Shown: positions 1 to 12,651 of the stretch, in pieces
Position numbering within the stretch: the first letter of the stretch is position 1
Layout: each line of letters starts with the position of its first letter
Assembly: GCA_905182995.1 (NCBI GenBank)
Contig: CAJJDP010000120.1
Location: forward strand, 248,001-312,000
Source of the DNA: Paramecium octaurelia
Taxonomy: Eukaryota > Ciliophora > Oligohymenophorea > Peniculida > Parameciidae
Direction of reading: 5' to 3'
Length of the DNA: 64,000 nucleotides
Notes under the pieces: model-generated
What the model was told of the DNA's origin: nothing
Database searches by the model: none
The model's input: only the letters and a program-made list of their open reading frames with translations
Program-made: the position numbers and the translations under genes

Positions 1-3000
1 GATGAAGTATAGTTGAGTAGGAAGGTGACATCATTCGAAAAGGATTTTCATAATGGGTATCTATTTGGAGAGTTACTGAGCAAGTTCAATTAACAACTCA
101 ATTTCGAAGAATTCTCTAATAAGTAATTATTGATTTCAAAATTAAGAGATGTAAGAGAAGCCAAGATGAAGAATTTCACTTTGTTGGAACCAACTTTTAA
201 AACTTTACACATCCCATTTAATTTTCAAATTGCTGATCAAGTAATTAAAGGCAAAAAAGGAGTTGCTATGTAATTGCTCTATCAATTACAAATGGTATCC
301 AATCTATTCATTAACATAGTAATTGCAAAAAGTAAATGATCCTCATGATGTCATGATGCATGCAAAAACTGGTAAATATAATGTCATATAACCATTAATG
401 GTTATCAGATAACCAAAAGAGTAATTTGATAAAATGGAATAAGAATTCTTCATATCTAAACTTAATGAGAAGAATAAAGCATAGAAGGATGTTAACCTAG
501 ATAAGCATCTTGGGAAGTTTACATCTTTTGCCATTTAATAAGCGGAAAAAGAACGTAGGTTGAAAATCAAAGAGGAAACGGAAGAAAGAAATCTAAAGGA
601 AGAAATGAGAAAAATCTAGTTGAATAAATTACAAAGAAATATGGCATTTATGGAAGATTGGAATCAAAAAGGAATTGAAAATTGGAAAAAGAATTAATAA
701 ATTCGACATAAAAATAAAGTAGCTGATGAAAAATTCAAATCTACTATGCAAAAAGCAACTGAAGACAGATTGATTCAAACATAATAAGTTATGAGAAGTG
801 AGTTGGAGGATCAAATAGAATAATTTGAAACCAGAGCAACACAAGAACCAGTCTCCTTAGGATTGAGGAATAAGATGATGAGTGAATTCTTGAGAAAGGA
901 AAGAGATAAAAGAAGAAGAAAAATGATTGTGGATTAGGAAAAGTAAACAGATGAATTACAGAGAAGAGAGTACACTGTTTTAGAAAAACTCAAATAATAA
1001 AGTAAATAAGAAAAAGAGATTATGTATGAAATCTGGAGAGCCTATTAATGTTAGGAAGTTATTTTGGAAAATAGATAATTAAGAGATGAAAATTATAGAA
1101 ATAAATAAGAACTCAATGTAATTAATTAGAAATTTAAAGAAGAAGAAATGTTAAGAGCATTATAATCAGAATTTAATGAAGAAATAGAATTACAATAAAA
1201 AAGATAATTAGAAATTAATGTTGAATATAAATTACATATTAGACAATCAAATTATGAAAAATGTAAAAAATTAGTAGAGATTCTCTTCGAAATTGAAGAA
1301 TAGCTCTATGAACACTTATAAAACAACGATTCTAATTAATTTAACAAGCAATTTACCAGAGAGAATCATCATCTATTCAAATAAGGCATGGAACTAATTC
1401 CTTATAAAAGATTTAGAACTTATGATCCCATCAAAGAAATTAAAAAGCAAGAAAGTCTTAACTATAAACAAAAGGTGTTCCTTGCTAAAATGGAAATGCA
1501 AGATTACCTAGAAGGAACTGGAGCCTGGGATCTCTATTAAGCCCAAAATAATTATGCTTTAGGGAACCTAGTTAGATATCTGATTGAGAGCTAATTTTAG
1601 AATTCTACATCAGAAGTACAATCTACAGACATACCTTATGTACCTTTCAAAGGAAGTTTAATTGGATTCTCATTTAGCGGGAAGAAAACTGTAAGTGAAT
1701 TGCTTGCCAAAAAGTATGGGATTCAAATATTGTCAATTGATGTGATTATAAATGAATTACTAGAATATATTAAGAAATATGAATAAGGTGAAGAACACTC
1801 ATAAGTTTGGGATTAACAATAAATTGAATTAGGTTAACAAATATCTGAGTATCTTTGTTAAGGAGAAGACATCCCTGAAGAACTTTATATCAAAGCAATT
1901 GTCTAGAAAATTAAAAGGCTATTTGACAAATAAGAATTTGATTAGATTTATGAAGAATACAAATCCAAATATTAGTCATTTAATCCTAGGTAAAGTAGAA
2001 CCATTGATGAATTTAATGATGATGGTATAAATTGGGAGGATTTTCATAGAAATAATATGTTTAATAATAAACCATATTGTAAAGGATGGCTATTGGTTGG
2101 ATTTCCCCATAATTATGAGTAAGCAAAGTTACTAGAAAAGCATTTAACAGGTATTGAACCTCAGGATGAACTCACTCCTTTGGAAGCTAGACTTAAAGAA
2201 GCTGCAAGGGTGGTCAAGCCTATTGATTATGCAGTCATTCCACGCAAAAAGCAGGAAAGTGGAGTGGGAGTCTGTGTCTATTTAGAAATGCCATCTAATG
2301 AATAGTGTTTAAGGAGAGCTATAGGAAGAAGGTATGATCATCATAATCACTCATTATATCATTTGGAATCCAACACTCCTCAAGTCGATAATGCTCCATT
2401 AATTGAAAGGATTAAACCCCTCTATGAAGTAGACAATTTATAATAACTAATCTCAGATAAAAATTCATATTTTATGACACAGATTGAAGGATTAAAGAAT
2501 TGGTATAATAATTTTGAGTCCACTGATAATTCAAATGCTTAAAGTGCATTCATTAGTGTAGATGCCTCAAATAATTATGAGAGAGTGTTTTATGATGTTG
2601 ATAAAATATTTTAAAACTTTCTTTAAATTCAAATTAACAAAATATAATAGAAATATGACAAGTAGTAGAATGATATATTGGAATAGGAGGAGTTGATAAA
2701 GCAATAATAAGAGTAAGCTGAATTAGATAAAAAGTGCTAATTCAAGTAGGTTTAATTAGACTCTTTGCCTTTAAAGCAACCAAGCTAACAATTTCTTTAA
2801 TATCTGCATTCATTTTGGAATCAAATAGAAAACAAATATATTTCCCTCCAAAACATTTTTAAAGGATTCAGAGAACAAAGAGAATTTATCACAAATTATT
2901 TAATGGATATTCAGAGAAAGTTCATAGATCTAATTAATACTCCTGATGAGAAGTTTTATCATGTGAGAAATTTCTAGGAATCGTACAATTAATTTGTGTA

Positions 3001-4398
3001 AGAAAATCCAGATTTGTGTGAAGAGGATGTATGCAAGGAAGAATTGCACTAAAGAGTAGATGATTTATATGATTAATTAATTGATATCATTGATTAAAAA
3101 AGAGATGATTTGTTAGTAGAAAAATAATAAATACAAAACTCTTAATTCATTGAGAATGAAATTGATCTCTTTTTACTATAAGTGAGATAGTTATTAGCGA
3201 CAGAATTAGATAGAGCCTAGAATTCAGTCTAATTGCTGAATGACTACTATGGAACATAAGAGGCTATAGAATTGTAAGACATTTAACCTAGTGTTGGAGA
3301 ATTGCAATTGCAAGAAGGAGATGATCCTAATGTAAGATTAGATAAACTCATCGCTGATTCCTTAAGAATATTTGCAGGAGAAGAAGAAATTATAGAGGAC
3401 AAAACAAAAAAAGGAGGCAAATAACCTGCAAAAAAGGATGAAAAAAAAGGGAAGAAAGGAAAGGAAGAGGAAGTTGTCAAAAAAGAACTTCAAAATCCAG
3501 ATGCTGTCAATGCTATCAGTTTAGAAAAATAAATTTTTAAGGATAGAGTGGATGCTATAAAAAGATATGCATAACAATAAATTAGAACATATAGATAGGC
3601 TGCTGATCAATTATACCTAAAAATAGATGAATGGATCTATTACACTCATTAAACAGAAATTAAAGCTTTAGATGCAATCTCTGGTTTATTTAGAGGGTAT
3701 ATAGAAAGAGTGGAGAGAATCTAGAAGGAACTTTAATTATAGTTTGTGGATGTTATTATTAGTCATGAGGTCTTAAACTACTTAACACCGATTCCTCCTC
3801 CCTTAACTGCAAGAGAACCATTATCCAAAGAAAGATATTCTATTTCTCAGCTCTATTATTTGATAGAAGATCTGAGAGCCATTACAAGCACACATTTGCT
3901 AATTGACATTAAATAATTGGCTTTGCTGTTAGCTAGATCTTCTTATGGTGTATTGAAATACTCACCATCTAAATGGATGCAAGCCTTATTAATTCTAGAT
4001 CAAAATGGGTAAACCTCAAATTCTAAATTTTTAGTTATGTCAATGTCAGATAAATTTGTACATATTTGATTCTTCTTTCATCTCCAACTCCAAAAGAAGA
4101 TGAACTTCAATAGTATGCAAGTAAACTAGGTCAACCTTTGGTTAATAAGGATACTTTTGTTAATACTCCAGCTTGGTTTGATGAATATGAGAGGATACCA
4201 GAAGAAGAAAGTACAATTATTTATCAATATTATTTAGATACTAATTACTTTGACCGTGTAATTTACATTAAAGAATTGCTATTCTTCGTTCATAAGGATG
4301 AAAATGATATGTTAGCTACCAAATAATATATTGATATACTTAATGTTGATGGAGACAGATTTATAGACTATTTATTACAAAACATACAACAACAATGA
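1..4398 (+). CDS. SPEF2: SPEF2/CPC1-like ciliary central-pair protein, 5' end cut by the window
   Basis: Open from base 1 to TGA at 4396-4398, giving 1448 residues with the true start upstream. Two introns (295-319, 25 nt; 4009-4034, 26 nt) keep the frame. The visible order is a helical N-terminal segment resembling a calponin-homology-like domain (to about residue 100), long charged coiled coil, and a P-loop GFSFSGKKT at about residue 547 followed by adenylate-kinase-like sequence. Lys-rich and acidic stretches and a C-terminal helical region follow. This is the layout of SPEF2/KPL2 and Chlamydomonas CPC1, which sit in the axonemal central pair and carry an adenylate-kinase-like domain. The P-loop has KK where many kinases have GKT/S. 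The role in ciliary motility is inferred from the family. Confidence 0.82.
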
Positions 4399-4933
4399 TA
4401 ATCTATTAAATAATAATTACACATATTTAAATGGTTTTACTCATTAAAACTACTAAAAATCCAACATCTTTCAAAATTAGTAGAGAATAAATAAATATAT
4501 AATTAAATGTTACATTTAATAGATCAATTAGTTAAATATATCTAAATTCAAAATAATAATGAATTAAATATCAATAACTAATAATTTACTTATATCTGAA
4601 TTTGCATATTTAATTTATTATAAAATATTGTGGAATCTAGATGTTTGTTATTACATTCAGAATAATTTATAAAATTCAATATACCATTTTTTAATCCAAA
4701 ATTACTATTTATGACTAATAATTAAACATGATATCAAATTCGATTTACATGATTGTTAAAACTCCTAATTAAGTATTGTTTACAAGGTATTAAATGGTTT
4801 ATCAATTACTTTAAATAACTTGTCTCTTCAAATCTAGTTCAATTAGCTATACATTCAAATGGAGTTTTAAATATATTATAATTATATTATGAACACTTGA
4901 AATTATTATTTATTGAAAATTCTCATAGATAAT
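4399..4933. other. gene-poor AT-rich spacer
   Basis: About 535 bases without a convincing gene. Short plus-strand frames rich in Leu, Asn and Gln occur, for example near 4785-4870, and loosely recall degenerate ciliate leucine-rich repeats. They are broken by TGA and not joined by clear introns. I see no RNA gene or repeat. Confidence 0.4.
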
Positions 4934-5569
4934 ATGGAGCACATACTAATAAAGGCTGAAGGAGTTGAGAACTATGGATCAATGGATATGTCTCCAGAGT
5001 GTGTACCTAGACCTTTGAATGACAACAATTCATTTGGTGAATATGTGATCATAGCTAAAACGATATTTTTAGGGCCGCATTGTAAATTATATTAGATTTA
5101 TTATATAGGGCCGTTATTTGCTGGTACATTGATTGGATTCAATATATTTGCTTATCTAATGATTAGAAATTAAATAGCTCAGGGTCACGATATTACTTTT
5201 GGAATTATAATAACAATAGTATAATCAATTTTTTATTTGGCTATCGGATTGGCCAATCCTGGAATTGCAAATGACTCATCTTTGAATTATAAATATCTTG
5301 GGTAGTTATACACATTACCAAATAAACCATAATAAAGAAATGTGTGGTATTGTGAAAAATGCTAAAAAATATAACCTCCTCGATCTGATCATTGCCCATT
5401 TTGTAGAGTTTGCATAAAAAATTATGATCATCATTGTCCTTGGACAGGGAAATGCATTGGAGGCGAGAATCTATTGCATTTTTGGGCCTTTCTTATCTCA
5501 ACCATCGTGTTCTTCACTTATTTTATTACAATATTAATGGATTAAAGTGAGGAAGCAAAAACTTAATGA
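4934..5569 (+). CDS. DHHC-type protein S-acyltransferase (short)
   Basis: Intronless 211-residue frame from ATG 4934 to TGA 5567-5569. It has two hydrophobic segments (about residues 52-75 and 85-107), then the Cys-rich domain with CEKCQKIQPPRSDHC and the core YDHHCPWTGKCIG (DHHC at residues 165-168), then a third hydrophobic segment (about 183-203). DHHC enzymes transfer palmitate to Cys of membrane-associated proteins; the Cys of DHHC carries the acyl intermediate. The usual CPWVNNCVG is changed to CPWTGKCIG. At 211 residues it is short: the fourth membrane helix and the TTxE motif are missing. A 37-nt GTGAG...TTTAG intron starting near 5549 would instead join it to the frame that runs on through the next gene, so the 3' end is uncertain. 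Confidence 0.8.
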
Positions 5570-5819
5570 TTTAATTTATTTAGGTTAATTTATTACAATA
5601 TTAAACTTCTTCACAAAACATCAATAATTTTATCAAGTAATTAAGTTGCTTAGTTGTAATTTGACATCGCCATCTTCAGAGTATCTCCCATTTTTTATAT
5701 TCAGCTTTTAGCAAAAGTAATTAGAATTTTTATTGTGTAACAAGTTGTTGTTTCAAAGTTCTCTTATTTTGATCTAGCATACTCGTTGTAGTTCTAATTA
5801 AGTATTCTTTAGCCTCAAT

Positions 5820-7174
5820 ATGCTGTTATTTGCATTTTTAGCCAAGAAAGGTATTTAGAAAAATGAGTATTAGATTGAATCTAAATTTAGAAAATTGCTT
5901 CACAGTCGATAACTATATTTGGAGAATAACAAATTAGTTTAAGAAATATTTAGAGAGATCAAAGTAAGGATGGTATTGATATATTGTAAGAGGAAGAAGT
6001 GGGATATTATTTTTGTAAAATGACTAATTTTTTGTTCTATAAATAATTTAATGATCACTTAATATAATCTATAAATAGAAATGTTATTATGTATTTAATA
6101 GGAAACTCATCTCAATAATCAATGCTGGTACAATGGGAAAGGTGCATTTTTGACAATATAAAGCCTGGATGTAAATGCATTGAATTACAAAAAGGATTTT
6201 TATTGAGAATCTTTTGCAGAACTCAAGATTTTGCCTGTGTGATGAAAAATATTGAAAATATGAGACATCCATATTTGGTCTAAAAATAAATCAGCTGAAG
6301 ACATGCACAGAAACTTAATGCGTATAAAGAGCTGTATTCGTGGAGTTATAGTGGTATTTATTTAGGAATTGATATTCTTTAAATTGGATGTTTAAACAGG
6401 ATTTGGAAATTGTTGATGGAAAACTAATAGAAACTAATAGAAAGTAGTAAAACTTGGAGAACTGTAATAGTCCAAAACTTAGAAAGTAGAAAAATGAGAA
6501 CAATTGATCTATTGATTTAGTTTTATGTTTTTAGAAATATAATTGAATTTTAAATTGTGTTTTCAAATTATTTATTCAACATAGGAATCGTATAAAAATA
6601 GATTTTTCAATGGATTTGTGAAGTATTTAGAGGGACTAAATGATACTCAGCGTTTGAAATTATATCATTTGAGGTTGTTGAAATAATTCTTAGCTTCGAA
6701 ATCATACCTGATTGCAGTTCAGTGTATGAGCACATCTTCGATCCTACTTAAATAATTTATTTCTTTTCCTCTCGAAGATGGAATATTATAGTTTTAGCTG
6801 TGGCGTACTTGATTTGGAGTTTCTTAGCAGCCTATTAAATTCAATATTCAGTATCATACTTCTTTAATTTTAAACCCTTCCTTGAGTACCAGTCTAGACA
6901 GTTAATCCTTAGAAACTGGAGGTACTTTAATGTATGGTCTCTTATATTCTTAGAATATGCCTGGGACTATATTAGAACGAGGCCTAAGTTCCTTTTTTTA
7001 GGGCGATTTAGATTATTGATCACTCGTTAAAGCTTTCTATTCGCCCTCTTCTATGAGATTCATCTAATTCAATATTAATATTTAAAAATCTTTATAAATA
7101 TCCAAATTCGAGCAAATCAGCCCTTAGTGCGTCACAGTGAAGCAATATTTAATACTTTTACTGATAAAATTTGA
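5820..7174 (+). CDS. multi-exon membrane protein of unknown function (model uncertain)
   Basis: A chain of open frames that can be joined from ATG 5820 to TGA 7172-7174. Proposed introns are 29 nt beginning near 5962 (ends GAG), 28 nt near 6620 (GTATTT...CTCAG) and a canonical 23 nt near 6806 (GTACTT...CTTAG). An in-frame TGA near 6297 must lie in a further 3n intron; a 33-nt GTC...CAG segment fits but is not canonical. The product is rich in aromatic and hydrophobic residues with Cys-containing loops, which suggests several membrane segments. I do not recognise the family. The start is also unsure because the frame is open upstream to about 5606 and could belong to the DHHC gene. Confidence 0.33.
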
Positions 7175-8045
7175 ATAATACCTCACAAAATTGCAAATTA
7201 TACAAATCAGAAAGTCTTCTTTAATGATTAGTAATAAATTTGTGACGAACATTGTGTTAGAACTTAATCAACTCAAAATTTAATATTAATATAAAAATAA
7301 TCAAATATAATTTGAATCTTATATCATCCATGACTTATTGAAGGCTTCTCTATTTATTTAATATTAACCTTTTTGATTCCAAAAATCAAAAAGCTCTTGT
7401 AGGTTAAATGAAAAAATGGGTTTTTTATTGTTTTTCTCTATTTTAATAATAAGCAATATAAGTTTAATTTAACAGTTTGGAATCATTTACATTTACACTA
7501 TTTTATAATAAAGTAATAATTTAATCAACATAACTAGTTAAATATACTTCTTAATTATTAAAATGTCCTACAGAATTTTTCAAATGTTTTCCTATTATCA
7601 TATATATGCCATATACAGCTAATCTACTTGATGAATGGACTCCTGGATTGAAAAGAAGCATAAATTTGACACTTAAAAATGATCTGATGCAACGGAAAAA
7701 TTTTTGAAAAGAAAAGAAAGAGCTAAAATACTTATTTAATAGTATCTATGATATTTTAGAGTCTCTACTTTAGAGTAAGTAATTCTCATTATACATTCAG
7801 GATGAGGTTAATTGTTTAAAAAACAGAAGTATTATCACAATTTTATATTATAATAACAGCTAAAACTAATTATATAAAAAAATACATGATGAAAATTTAG
7901 TATAAATTTTGTGTTGTTAATTAAAATAAGGCATTATCTATAGTCGATTAAGCAACATTTAGGATCAAAATTCAAAGGAAAAAATATTGAAATGATTTTA
8001 TCAATTTAAAGGTTTGATTAAATGTTGAGGACTTTGATTTTTATA
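7175..8045. other. AT-rich spacer without a supported gene
   Basis: About 870 bases with only short frames, such as one beginning at the ATG near 7611 that closes after some 30 codons. No intron arrangement gave a credible protein, and no RNA gene or repeat was seen. Confidence 0.4.
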
Positions 8046-8504
8046 ATGAAATAGTATATTGAAGTTGGTTATGCTCTTTCAAATAGAGTGAAATGTTAGA
8101 ATTGTCTTTAGAACATTGTTAAGGATGACATCAGGATAGGACATGTATTGACTCGACCACCTGGATTTGGTTTTGACAAGAAAATATGGTACCACTTGCA
8201 TTGTCTAACTTCAATAAAAGGAGATAGAAATCAAGATTTGGATATAGTTAATATTCATAGTTTGAAGGAAGGAGATTAACAGAAAGTGAGACAGAAAGTG
8301 GATTAGATAAAGAAAAGTAGCTACTAAAAGAGTATATATTGTATATAAATATTTGTAGAAGATTAAAAGGAAGTGAAATATTTGTCCAAGTAGGAACACT
8401 TTCAAAATTATGTGAAGATCTAAAAGGATTTGCATTTTAATCAAAAGCTGCGCCAATAGGCAATGTTTTTTTAGAAGATGGATTAAACTGATGAATAATG
8501 GTGA
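8046..8504 (+). CDS. PARP-type zinc-finger protein
   Basis: Intronless 152-residue frame. The N-terminal 55 residues match the PARP-type finger: C17 and C20 in KCQNCL, then H50 and C53 in WYHLHC, with 29 residues between C20 and H50. The conserved GHVLTRPPGFGFDKKIWYH stretch lies between. The rest is Lys/Gln-rich helix with no catalytic domain. PARP fingers recognise DNA nicks and ends in PARP1, DNA ligase III and plant 3' phosphatases; here the finger stands alone. DNA binding is inferred from the fold. The gene converges on the next one with about 41 nt between stops. Confidence 0.8.
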
Positions 8505-8545
8505 TTGCTATAACATTATTAATTATAAATTAAAAGATTTTATAT

Positions 8546-10096
8546 TCAGAATTTGTATTTTTGATTGACTCCGAAACCTAAAAACTTCCCAATTTTAGGA
8601 GCAGCTAGACATTAATGTAATTTCATATTGCTGGCAACTTCAGGCATTGATCTATCCCTAGTTAATTTAGAAGTCACAGATCCAGTAACACTGTTGTTGT
8701 CTATCCTTGATAGACTAGGTGGTTGTTATTTTTATAGATATTTATAGAATTGTGTAGCAGGAATAGAAGGCAGTTCTGATTTTGTGGGAGTCTTGAATTC
8801 CTAAATACTAAGACTCTCTTATCTATCCATCAATAAAGGAGGGAAATCAGTGTGAGTGTTTTCCTCTATGATTTCTGAGTCTTTGATAAGCAAATCATAG
8901 AACTTGCCAATATCATTGACTTTCACAATCCCATTTTTAGGGACAGTATCCTCATAATCACTTTGTTTAGTTTTTTAAGTGGAGTTTTATCGAACACCTG
9001 TCTTCTTCTTTAAATAAGATTATTCATATGAACCTCTCAAAATACTATTATTGATTGTAATACTTGAATATTCTTCCTTTGATAAACGAATAGATTATGA
9101 TTATTCAGATGCTAAATATTGATCCATCTTGTTTTAGATACGATATGGCAAATCCTAAGCTTATGTATGCTTAATCCTTTGTCCTTTTTCATAATGCTCC
9201 ATTTCTAGGAAAACTCCTGGTTTTAATTGTAAAACATCCATGAATTCCTGTAAATGATTTCTCTCCTATTAAGCTATAATCTTTTGAGCCTCTCCATCTT
9301 CATTTGTTGGTTGTACTTTGAATACTTTTAATTTTGGTTTTCGGAATGCCGGTCGTCGTGGTTTGAGAACTGCCAATTCTTCTGTTTAAGAGGGAGCTGA
9401 TTCTTTCATTTATTACCCTTCAATCTTTCTGACAGGAGCCAATTGTATTCTCTTAGCTTTAAGTATTATTTTACCATCAATATCATAAGTTACTTTTTCT
9501 GGTTGACCATCTACTAAAACTCTGACTTTTCTTCGCTCTTCTAATTTCTCCTTCTCTATTAGAGCTTGATTCTCTTCAAATTCCTTTCTCATCCTCTCCC
9601 TATATGATAATTGGCTTCTCAAATGATCATCATATAAATCGCTTTCAGGCTCCTATTATGTTTGCACAATTTCAGGCTAAAACTCTTCCCAAATTGGAGG
9701 TTTCTCTTCATATTATTCTTCAACCAATTCTTCCATGACATTGTCAGGTTTTCTTATGAATTCCTTCATGAAATGAGCATTTTATCTCCTCCATTAATCA
9801 TATGTCGTTTTCTCAGGCTCACACTCTTCAACTAGATCTGATTTGATTTTGTCATACTCAAATTCCTTTACAATAGATTCAATCAATTCCATCGTTTTTG
9901 TGAAGGTGTATGATGGCATATTTCTTAATACATCACTTATATTCAGACCATTGGTTAGAGAATGCATCAGATGTCTTATGCTATCTTCAACAATAACATG
10001 GACTTCAATTAATGATTGATAGACCATTTCAGGCTCAAAGGATAGAATGGAAGAACCACGCTAAGCTATAGGTGTTGAAATTTGTAAATTATTCAT
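8546..10096 (-). CDS. charged hypothetical protein, possible 3' half of the upstream gene
   Basis: Single open frame of 516 residues, read from ATG at 10096-10094 to TGA at 8548-8546. It is helical and charged, with segments such as SYRERMRKEFEENQALIEK and a Lys/Arg-rich middle; no domain was recognised. Its ATG overlaps the TGA of the upstream minus-strand gene as ATGA, directly after a run of nine A (plus-strand T at 10097-10105). An in-frame TGA lies a few codons upstream in this frame. One extra A would fuse it to the end of the coiled-coil protein, so it may be the C-terminal half of that protein. Neighbour content suggests a cytoskeletal or ciliary role, but that is inference. Confidence 0.6.
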
Positions 10097-12616
10097 TTTT
10101 TTTTAGCTTTAGAATCATCTTTTTTTGGAACCTCCTTCTAAGGCTGTTTCTATTGCTTTTATGGACTAACTGTTTTTTGCACTTTTGCTCCTTTTTTGTC
10201 TTAGTCTACTGGCGTCTTGTTTTCTATCACAGGAAGCATTAAAGTATTTTTATTCTCCTCCCTCTTTTGTTCGACCCAAATTTTTCTCTTGTCTCTCTCT
10301 TGTTTTCTCTATTATTTGTAAGGATATCATTATTACCTTCTAATCTTCATCTAAATACTCTTATTATTTGTATGTTGCGGGACTGAATTGCTTAGCTGAT
10401 AGTAATCCCAATTATGCTCTTTGTGCCTACAAGTATCTCTCTTTTTCTTTTTAGAACAACTTTGCTAAAATAGCTATGAAATCGATATACCTTTCTCTTC
10501 CTCATATATTGAGACATCTAACTTTGGTTGAGATTTAATTAGTTCTAAATGTTTTGGATGGTTCTTTCTAAAGGGATATGATATTTTTCTATAATCAACA
10601 GGAACTCTTTATTTTTCTTATTCTTCTAACATCTTCTATTTCTTCTATTGCTTCTTTGCCGAAAGGCCCAATTCCTTTGATTTGAGATTTAAACCAATCG
10701 CGACTAAGTATCTTTCAGATGTACTCTACGATTCTAAATAATATACATTATTGGTTACCTTAGGTGTAGTCTAAAATTCCTTTAAATCCTAGAATTTCCT
10801 TATCCTTAATTTCAATTCTAAAATCTTTGGTTTAATTATCCTTATATTTCATATTTCCAACTTGAATGACTCTTTTCTTACTCGTTTCAAATTTCAAGAA
10901 AATTATTTGTTCAGAATTATAAAAACCAGATATATAGCTTAATTTTTCTTCAGGAGTTATTTTGATTTATTCCTTTTCAATATTACCTTCTTATAATCCA
11001 ACATGTTTTGTTGTCTTCTGCTCTTCTTTGTTCTCTGCATCTCCATACGTCAACTCCAAACCAATGATCAGATTATTGTTACTATTCTTACACACAACTA
11101 TTTAATTGATGGGCATGCTGGATGTCCAATCCAAGTTCTTGATATCATCAAATGGCACAGAAGTCTATGAATCTTTATCAATTCCATAAAATATGTTTTC
11201 TGGTTTTTGTTGTGTACTCTATATTGGTTCTGAGACTTATTTTCTATCTAATAGTTGTACTTATCTTTGGAGATCATTTAATTTTAACACTGATGATTTT
11301 GTTTACACTTCTTTTTCTTTTAATTATTTTGCTAACTAAACTACATCTTCATTTATTTTAGAGTATTCCTCAACTTATCTCGCCTTTTCCTTTTAAGCTT
11401 CCTTCTCCTTTTTTTCAAGTTCATCTTGCAAATTCTTGACTTCCTCCTAAATTTACTTGAATTTCGTTTAATCTTCTTTGAATTCTTTCAAGGCCTTATG
11501 AAGTTCAGTTGTGTCTTCTGGTTATGTTTAATTCTCCTTTAATTGTAAGAACCTCTTGAGATTTTCTTCTTGACTTTTCTGTGCAAACTCTTGTACCTTC
11601 CTTTATTTTTCATTCTGATGATCTTGGTCCTTCGATTTGTCTTATTTAAAATGCTACTTCTCGTCGCATGGTTTATTTAATTGATTACACATTTGACGAT
11701 AACTATGAGGATATCAATTGAATATTACATTTTTTAAAGTTCAGCGAAATGATTATTCAATTCAACTTCTTTTCTTGTTTCATGCAATTCAACTTTCTAA
11801 GCTTCTCTAATACTATCCTTTAATTGTTTAATTTAATCTTTGAGACTATTTAATCTACCCTCATAATCACAATCAAACTATTGTTATTTGAATTCTGCTT
11901 CTTGTTCTTTCATGATTACCTGCATCTTTCTTCTCAATCTATCTTCGTCTGCAATTTGTTTTTCAAGAAGTATGATTTCGTTACTCAGTTTGTTTACTTC
12001 TTCAGTCTATTCTAGGTTTTTGTTTCTATCTTTCAAAGCCTTGATTGATTCTCTCATCTAGTTATTAGATTGTTCCATTTTGTCAATAGCAATCAACAAA
12101 TCCACTTAAGTATAATATAAAAGAGTTACAAATTCGTGGATCTATTTTATTAGCGAAGTCCTATTTGGATTTGCCATTCTTAATTTCATATAATATCTTC
12201 TTTTCAGCGAGATTATAATGTTTTGGGTCCAATTTTTATTCCAATAATTTTTATTTTCTAACATTAGATTAAACCAATTTTTCAGCTTTATCTCCTAGTT
12301 TTTTGAGTTGGCCTCTTAAATTGTTATTTCTCCTTCTTAACTTTTACACTTATTAAACATGCTCAGTCAATAGGTCTTTCCATTTCCTCAATTTCTGATT
12401 CTCATCTAATCCTTACTCCTCAATAGTGAGTTTCAAACTGTTTGCTAACTCATTATTCTTTGGACTAAAAGATGAACATAAATAGTACTCCTCATCATCT
12501 TTTAGATTGTCCTCATCCTCAAAGATTTATTGATCATCGGGGTAATCTTCGTTGTCTTGATCAGGATTGTCTCCTTTATCTTGGTCGTCCTCTTTTAATG
12601 GTTCTTCGTCTGACAT
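10093..12616 (-). CDS. coiled-coil protein with jacalin-like region
   Basis: Read from ATG at 12616 to TGA at 10095-10093 with five introns (12105-12129, 11703-11728, 10734-10758, 10465-10490, 10309-10336), giving 797 residues with an exact frame. The acidic N-terminus (MSDEEPLKEDD) leads into about 400 residues of coiled coil. A beta-rich stretch with LIIGLELTYGD, LSYISGFY and IIFLKFETSKK recalls jacalin-type beta-prism lectin domains. A Lys/Gln-rich tail ends in AKKK. The stop overlaps the next gene's ATG at a nine-A run. The upstream gene ends only 35 nt before this start. Function is unknown; the jacalin assignment is tentative. Confidence 0.68.
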
Positions 12617-12651
12617 AAGTTATATTTTAATATAAATATTAATTAAAATCT

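Noticed and set aside
10093..10105. Programmed frameshifting at the nine-A run
   Set aside because: Known ciliate frameshifting (Euplotes) uses stop-codon signals not present here; an indel or two separate genes is simpler. Kept only as a test item.
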